The position numbers and the translations under genes were made by a program. From Microbacteriaceae bacterium (GTDB lineage Bacteria > Actinomycetota > Actinomycetes > Actinomycetales > Microbacteriaceae), in assembly GCA_030840185.1 (NCBI GenBank), contig JAUZFY010000174.1, positions 1-7,501 on the forward strand: DNA of 7,501 bases, read 5' to 3'. The stretch's first letter is position 1. Each line of letters begins with the position of its first letter. The notes under the pieces were generated by a model, which was not told the DNA's origin, made no database searches, and was given only the letters and a program-made list of their open reading frames with translations. Shown piece by piece: positions 5,069-7,501 of this stretch.

Positions 5069-6397
5069 ATGCCACAGCAGCCAAAGCCGAATGGGCGATT
5101 CAGCACCCGACCGACATTTTGGATCGGTGTCGGCGGCATCGCACTGCTCGCGATCATCGGCGTCGTTTCCAGCGGCATCGGCGGACTCATCGTGATGGCC
5201 GCCTTGGCCGCCATGCTCACCGGCTTCTACTCTCTGGTCACGGGTCGCAAGGGCTGGGCGGCCATCGCGAACCGCAAGGTCGCTGGCATCGTCACAATCG
5301 CCGCTCTTGTTGCCGCCGGGGTGGGTGGCTCGCTCGTTCCACCGAGCCCGAGCACGCAGGATGCCGGTTCGGTTCGATCTGCGGCGTCCGGTTCACGGTC
5401 TCCATCCACGCCTTCCCCAACGCCGAGCTTTTCGTTCAGCGCCGAGTCCGCGCCGGACCCGGCAACCGTCACGGAGCCGGCAGAGGCTGCGTCGGTCGCC
5501 ATCGCTGACTCCTCGACAACCGACACCACTGCCACTGCCTTGCTGGCCACCCTGCCGATCAAGGGGAAAGCGCCGATGACGGGCTACGTACGCACGGCCA
5601 TGTTCGGCGCGGCATGGATCGACGAAGACCGCAACGGCTGCGACACGCGCAACGACATCCTGAGTCGGGATCTCACCTCGGTGCAGAAGGAGGGCTCGTG
5701 TCGGGTTGTTAGGGGGGAGCTGACGTCGCCGTATACGGGCCAGGTCATCCACTTCGTAAGGGGCCAGCTCACCTCCACCGCCGTGCAGATCGACCACATC
5801 GTCTCCCTCGGCGATGCGTGGCAGACCGGCGCTCAACAGTTGTCGCAGGCGCAGCGAGTCGCGCTGGCCAACGATCCCATCAACCTGTTCGCGGTCGACG
5901 GACGCTCCAACGAGCAAAAGAGCGACGGTGACACCGCAACGTGGTTACCAGCGGCCAAGGCTTTCCGGTGCACCTACGTCGGCCACCAGGTCTCGGTGAA
6001 GGCAACTTACGGACTGTGGGTGACCCAGGCGGAGCACGACGCAATGTTGCGCGTTCTTTCCGATTGCAGGGATGCGCGCGCCGTCTCGTCGCCGTTCGCT
6101 CCGGCGCCGCCGGTGATCGCGCCCGCACCTGCTGCTCCTGCTCCCGCTCCTGCCGTGGTCGCACCCGTGCCCGCGCCGCCCGTCAAGGCGGCGGCCCCGG
6201 TCGCGCCCGCACCGGCTCCCGCCGCGGTATCCGGGTGCAGTCCCAACTACTCCGGTCAGTGCGTTCCGATAGTGAGCGACGTTGACTGCGCCGGTGGAGG
6301 AGGGAACGGCCCGGCATATCTCACCGGGACCGTTACCGTCATCGGGACTGACGTGTACCAGCTCGACCGGGATCACGATGGGATCGGGTGCGAGTGA
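5069..6397 (+). CDS. Membrane-anchored DUF1524-type HNH nuclease with Excalibur calcium-binding domain
   Basis: A 442-residue protein of four parts. Residues 17-90 hold three predicted membrane helices (about 17-34, 37-56, 72-90). The basic N-terminus and the basic loop 60-70 (GRKGWAAIANRK) imply a cytoplasmic N-terminus and everything after residue 90 outside. A Ser/Thr/Pro-rich linker (91-155) leads to a DUF1524/GmrSD-C-like HNH nuclease domain (about 165-335) with IDHIVSLGDAW (241-251, D242/H243), NDPINL (268-273) and NEQKSD (281-286). C191, C211, C301 and C333 could form disulfides outside the cell. A Pro/Ala-rich spacer (341-388) follows, then an Excalibur-type region (390-442) ending LDRDHDGIGCE, whose D433, D435 and D437 fit a calcium loop. 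The likely role is a surface nuclease for DNA scavenging, competence or defence, which is inference. The start is set by the ribosome site at 5057. Confidence 0.88.
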   Translation: MPQQPKPNGRFSTRPTFWIGVGGIALLAIIGVVSSGIGGLIVMAALAAMLTGFYSLVTGRKGWAAIANRKVAGIVTIAALVAAGVGGSLVPPSPSTQDAGSVRSAASGSRSPSTPSPTPSFSFSAESAPDPATVTEPAEAASVAIADSSTTDTTATALLATLPIKGKAPMTGYVRTAMFGAAWIDEDRNGCDTRNDILSRDLTSVQKEGSCRVVRGELTSPYTGQVIHFVRGQLTSTAVQIDHIVSLGDAWQTGAQQLSQAQRVALANDPINLFAVDGRSNEQKSDGDTATWLPAAKAFRCTYVGHQVSVKATYGLWVTQAEHDAMLRVLSDCRDARAVSSPFAPAPPVIAPAPAAPAPAPAVVAPVPAPPVKAAAPVAPAPAPAAVSGCSPNYSGQCVPIVSDVDCAGGGGNGPAYLTGTVTVIGTDVYQLDRDHDGIGCE

Positions 6398-6426
6398 GGT
6401 TGTGACGGAGTCGGGTCTCGGAACGC

Positions 6427-6530
6427 GGTCTCGATACGGTCGCTTCGCGACCTACTCGACCCGCAGAGGGGCGCGCGACCTACTCGACCCACTAGGAGGG
6501 GCCGGTCTTGATACGCCCGTCTACTCGACC
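6427..6530. repeat. Convergent-gap hairpin repeat, cluster 3 (opposite orientation)
   Basis: A full 35-bp unit at 6427-6461 reads GGTCTCGATAC, hairpin GGTCGC (6438-6443)/TTC/GCGACC (6447-6452), then TACTCGACC. This is the reverse complement layout of clusters 1 and 2. A partial copy of its right half repeats 16 bases exactly (6447-6462 and 6475-6490, period 28). A third copy at 6504-6530 keeps both flanks (GGTCTTGATAC and CTACTCGACC) but has lost the hairpin core. That copy runs into the LLM oxidoreductase gene and supplies its stop codon. The cluster separates the 3' ends of the DUF1524 nuclease and LLM genes. Confidence 0.85.
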
Positions 6531-7501
6531 GGCACGGTGGGGCGCTGGGCGTGCATCGCGTCGGCCGTTAGGGCCGCCGAGCGGAGGCGGTCGCCGATGT
6601 CGCGAGACTGGTGCGCGATGATCAGCTCGTCCGCGTTCGCGTTCTCCGCGAAGTCCTCGAGATAGGCGCGCACCTTCTCCGGGGTGCCGACGGCCGTGTA
6701 TCTCATCATGTTCGCAATGTTCTGACCCTCCCGTGTGGTGAGGAAGGCGTCGATCTGGTCGTCGGAGTAGTCGGGAGCGCCGGGCCCGCGAGCTATCAGA
6801 CTGCGTACGCGGGCGCGGCGGGTCGTCTCGAACTGAAGCGCCGCATCCGCCTCGTCCTCGGAGGCGATCACGTTGACTCCCGCGATCACGTACGGTTCCG
6901 CGAGCTGCGTCGAGGGGGTGAAGTCGCGGCGATAGGTGCGGATGGCCTCGTGCAGCGCGTCCGGGGCGAAGTGCGACGCGAATGCGTACGGCAGCCCGAG
7001 CGCGGCGGCGAGCTGAGCGCCGAAGAGCGAGGATCCGAGAATGTAGAGGGGAACGTTTGTTCCGGCGCCGGGAACGGCCTGCACTCCCGGGATGACCGAC
7101 TCGCCGCGCAGGTAGGCCTGAAGCTCGACGACATCCTGCGGGAATTCATCCGATGCTCTCGGGTCCCGACGCATCGCGCGAGCGGTGTTTTGATCGCTGC
7201 CCGGCGCGCGGCCGAGGCCAAGGTCGATGCGTCCGGGGAAGAGCTCCGCGAGTGTTCCGAACTGCTCCGCGATGATGAGCGGCGAGTGGTTCGGCAGCAT
7301 GATCCCGCCGGCCCCGAGCCGGATGGTCGCGGTGTGCTCGGCGACATAGGCGATCAGGATGCTCGTGGCCGAGGACGCGATGGTCGGCATGTTGTGGTGC
7401 TCGGCATACCAGACCCGCCTATATCCGTGCTTCTCTGCAGTCTGTGCGAGGGCGACGCTTCCCTCGAAGCTGTCGCGCGGTGTCTGGCCGGGAGCGATGG
7501 G
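6521..7501 (-). CDS. LLM class (luciferase-like) flavin-dependent oxidoreductase, 5' end outside window
   Basis: A bacterial-luciferase-like monooxygenase of the MsnO8 type, expected to bind reduced FMN (or F420) in a cytoplasmic TIM barrel. Substrate is unknown. The frame stays open to the right edge, so the Met at 7388-7390 is internal. The 37 residues before it (starting [10 protein letters not shown]) include [14 protein letters not shown] (visible residues 26-39), a hallmark of the family's N-terminus. Further signatures are [11 protein letters not shown] (66-76), AEQFGTL (78-84) and [14 protein letters not shown] (90-103). 326 residues are visible, and only about ten (a first strand such as M..SVLDL) should be missing. 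The C-terminal Val-Glu-stop is encoded by repeat sequence (6521-6530), so the tail may differ from relatives. No fault is seen in the body of the gene. It converges on the DUF1524 nuclease gene. Confidence 0.92.
   Translation of the reverse strand, partial: PIAPGQTPRDSFEGSVALAQTAEKHGYRRVWYAEHHNMPTIASSATSILIAYVAEHTATIRLGAGGIMLPNHSPLIIAEQFGTLAELFPGRIDLGLGRAPGSDQNTARAMRRDPRASDEFPQDVVELQAYLRGESVIPGVQAVPGAGTNVPLYILGSSLFGAQLAAALGLPYAFASHFAPDALHEAIRTYRRDFTPSTQLAEPYVIAGVNVIASEDEADAALQFETTRRARVRSLIARGPGAPDYSDDQIDAFLTTREGQNIANMMRYTAVGTPEKVRAYLEDFAENANADELIIAHQSRDIGDRLRSAALTADAMHAQRPTVPVE

Overview
The window looks like a stretch of chromosome from a GC-rich actinobacterium, most likely of the family Microbacteriaceae. 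The signs are strong G/C bias at third codon positions, GTG/TTG starts, a DUF222/13E12-type HNH protein, an Excalibur-domain secreted protein, and intergenic hairpin repeats of the GTCGAGTAGGGCGC...GTATCGAGAC type that I associate with that family. The family assignment is inference from these features. I saw no phage genes, transposase, tRNA, rRNA or CRISPR array.

Layout, left to right: (1) the 3' part of a ClC-type anion channel/transporter gene (+), cut by the left edge; (2) a short-chain dehydrogenase/reductase (-); (3) a PAP2-family membrane phosphatase (+), divergent from the SDR; (4) a gap with two different tandem repeats, leading to (5) a DUF222/HNH endonuclease-domain protein of the 13E12 family (+); (6) a small MmcQ/YjbR-family protein (-); (7) a membrane-anchored, probably cell-surface DUF1524-type HNH nuclease with a C-terminal Excalibur calcium-binding motif (+), divergent from YjbR; (8) a luciferase-like (LLM) flavin-dependent oxidoreductase (-) running off the right edge about ten residues short of its start.

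The genes do not form one pathway. Nearly every gene is its own transcription unit, and strands alternate. Two gene pairs are divergent (SDR/PAP2 and YjbR/DUF1524), three are convergent, and one is co-directional with a 218-bp gap (PAP2 then DUF222-HNH). It reads as ordinary core and housekeeping-like chromosome with some surface and nuclease functions.

The most interesting structure lies between the genes. One family of hairpin repeats, about 35 bp per unit, occupies all three convergent gaps (816-930, 4427-4589, 6398-6520). No full unit occurs in either divergent gap or in the co-directional gap. The hairpin arms differ between copies but stay paired, which points to selection on the fold, for example as bidirectional terminators or REP-like elements. 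A reduced copy even supplies the stop codon of the LLM oxidoreductase. The PAP2-HNH gap instead carries a GTTAAC-centred array and three copies of an 18-bp pyrimidine-rich repeat.
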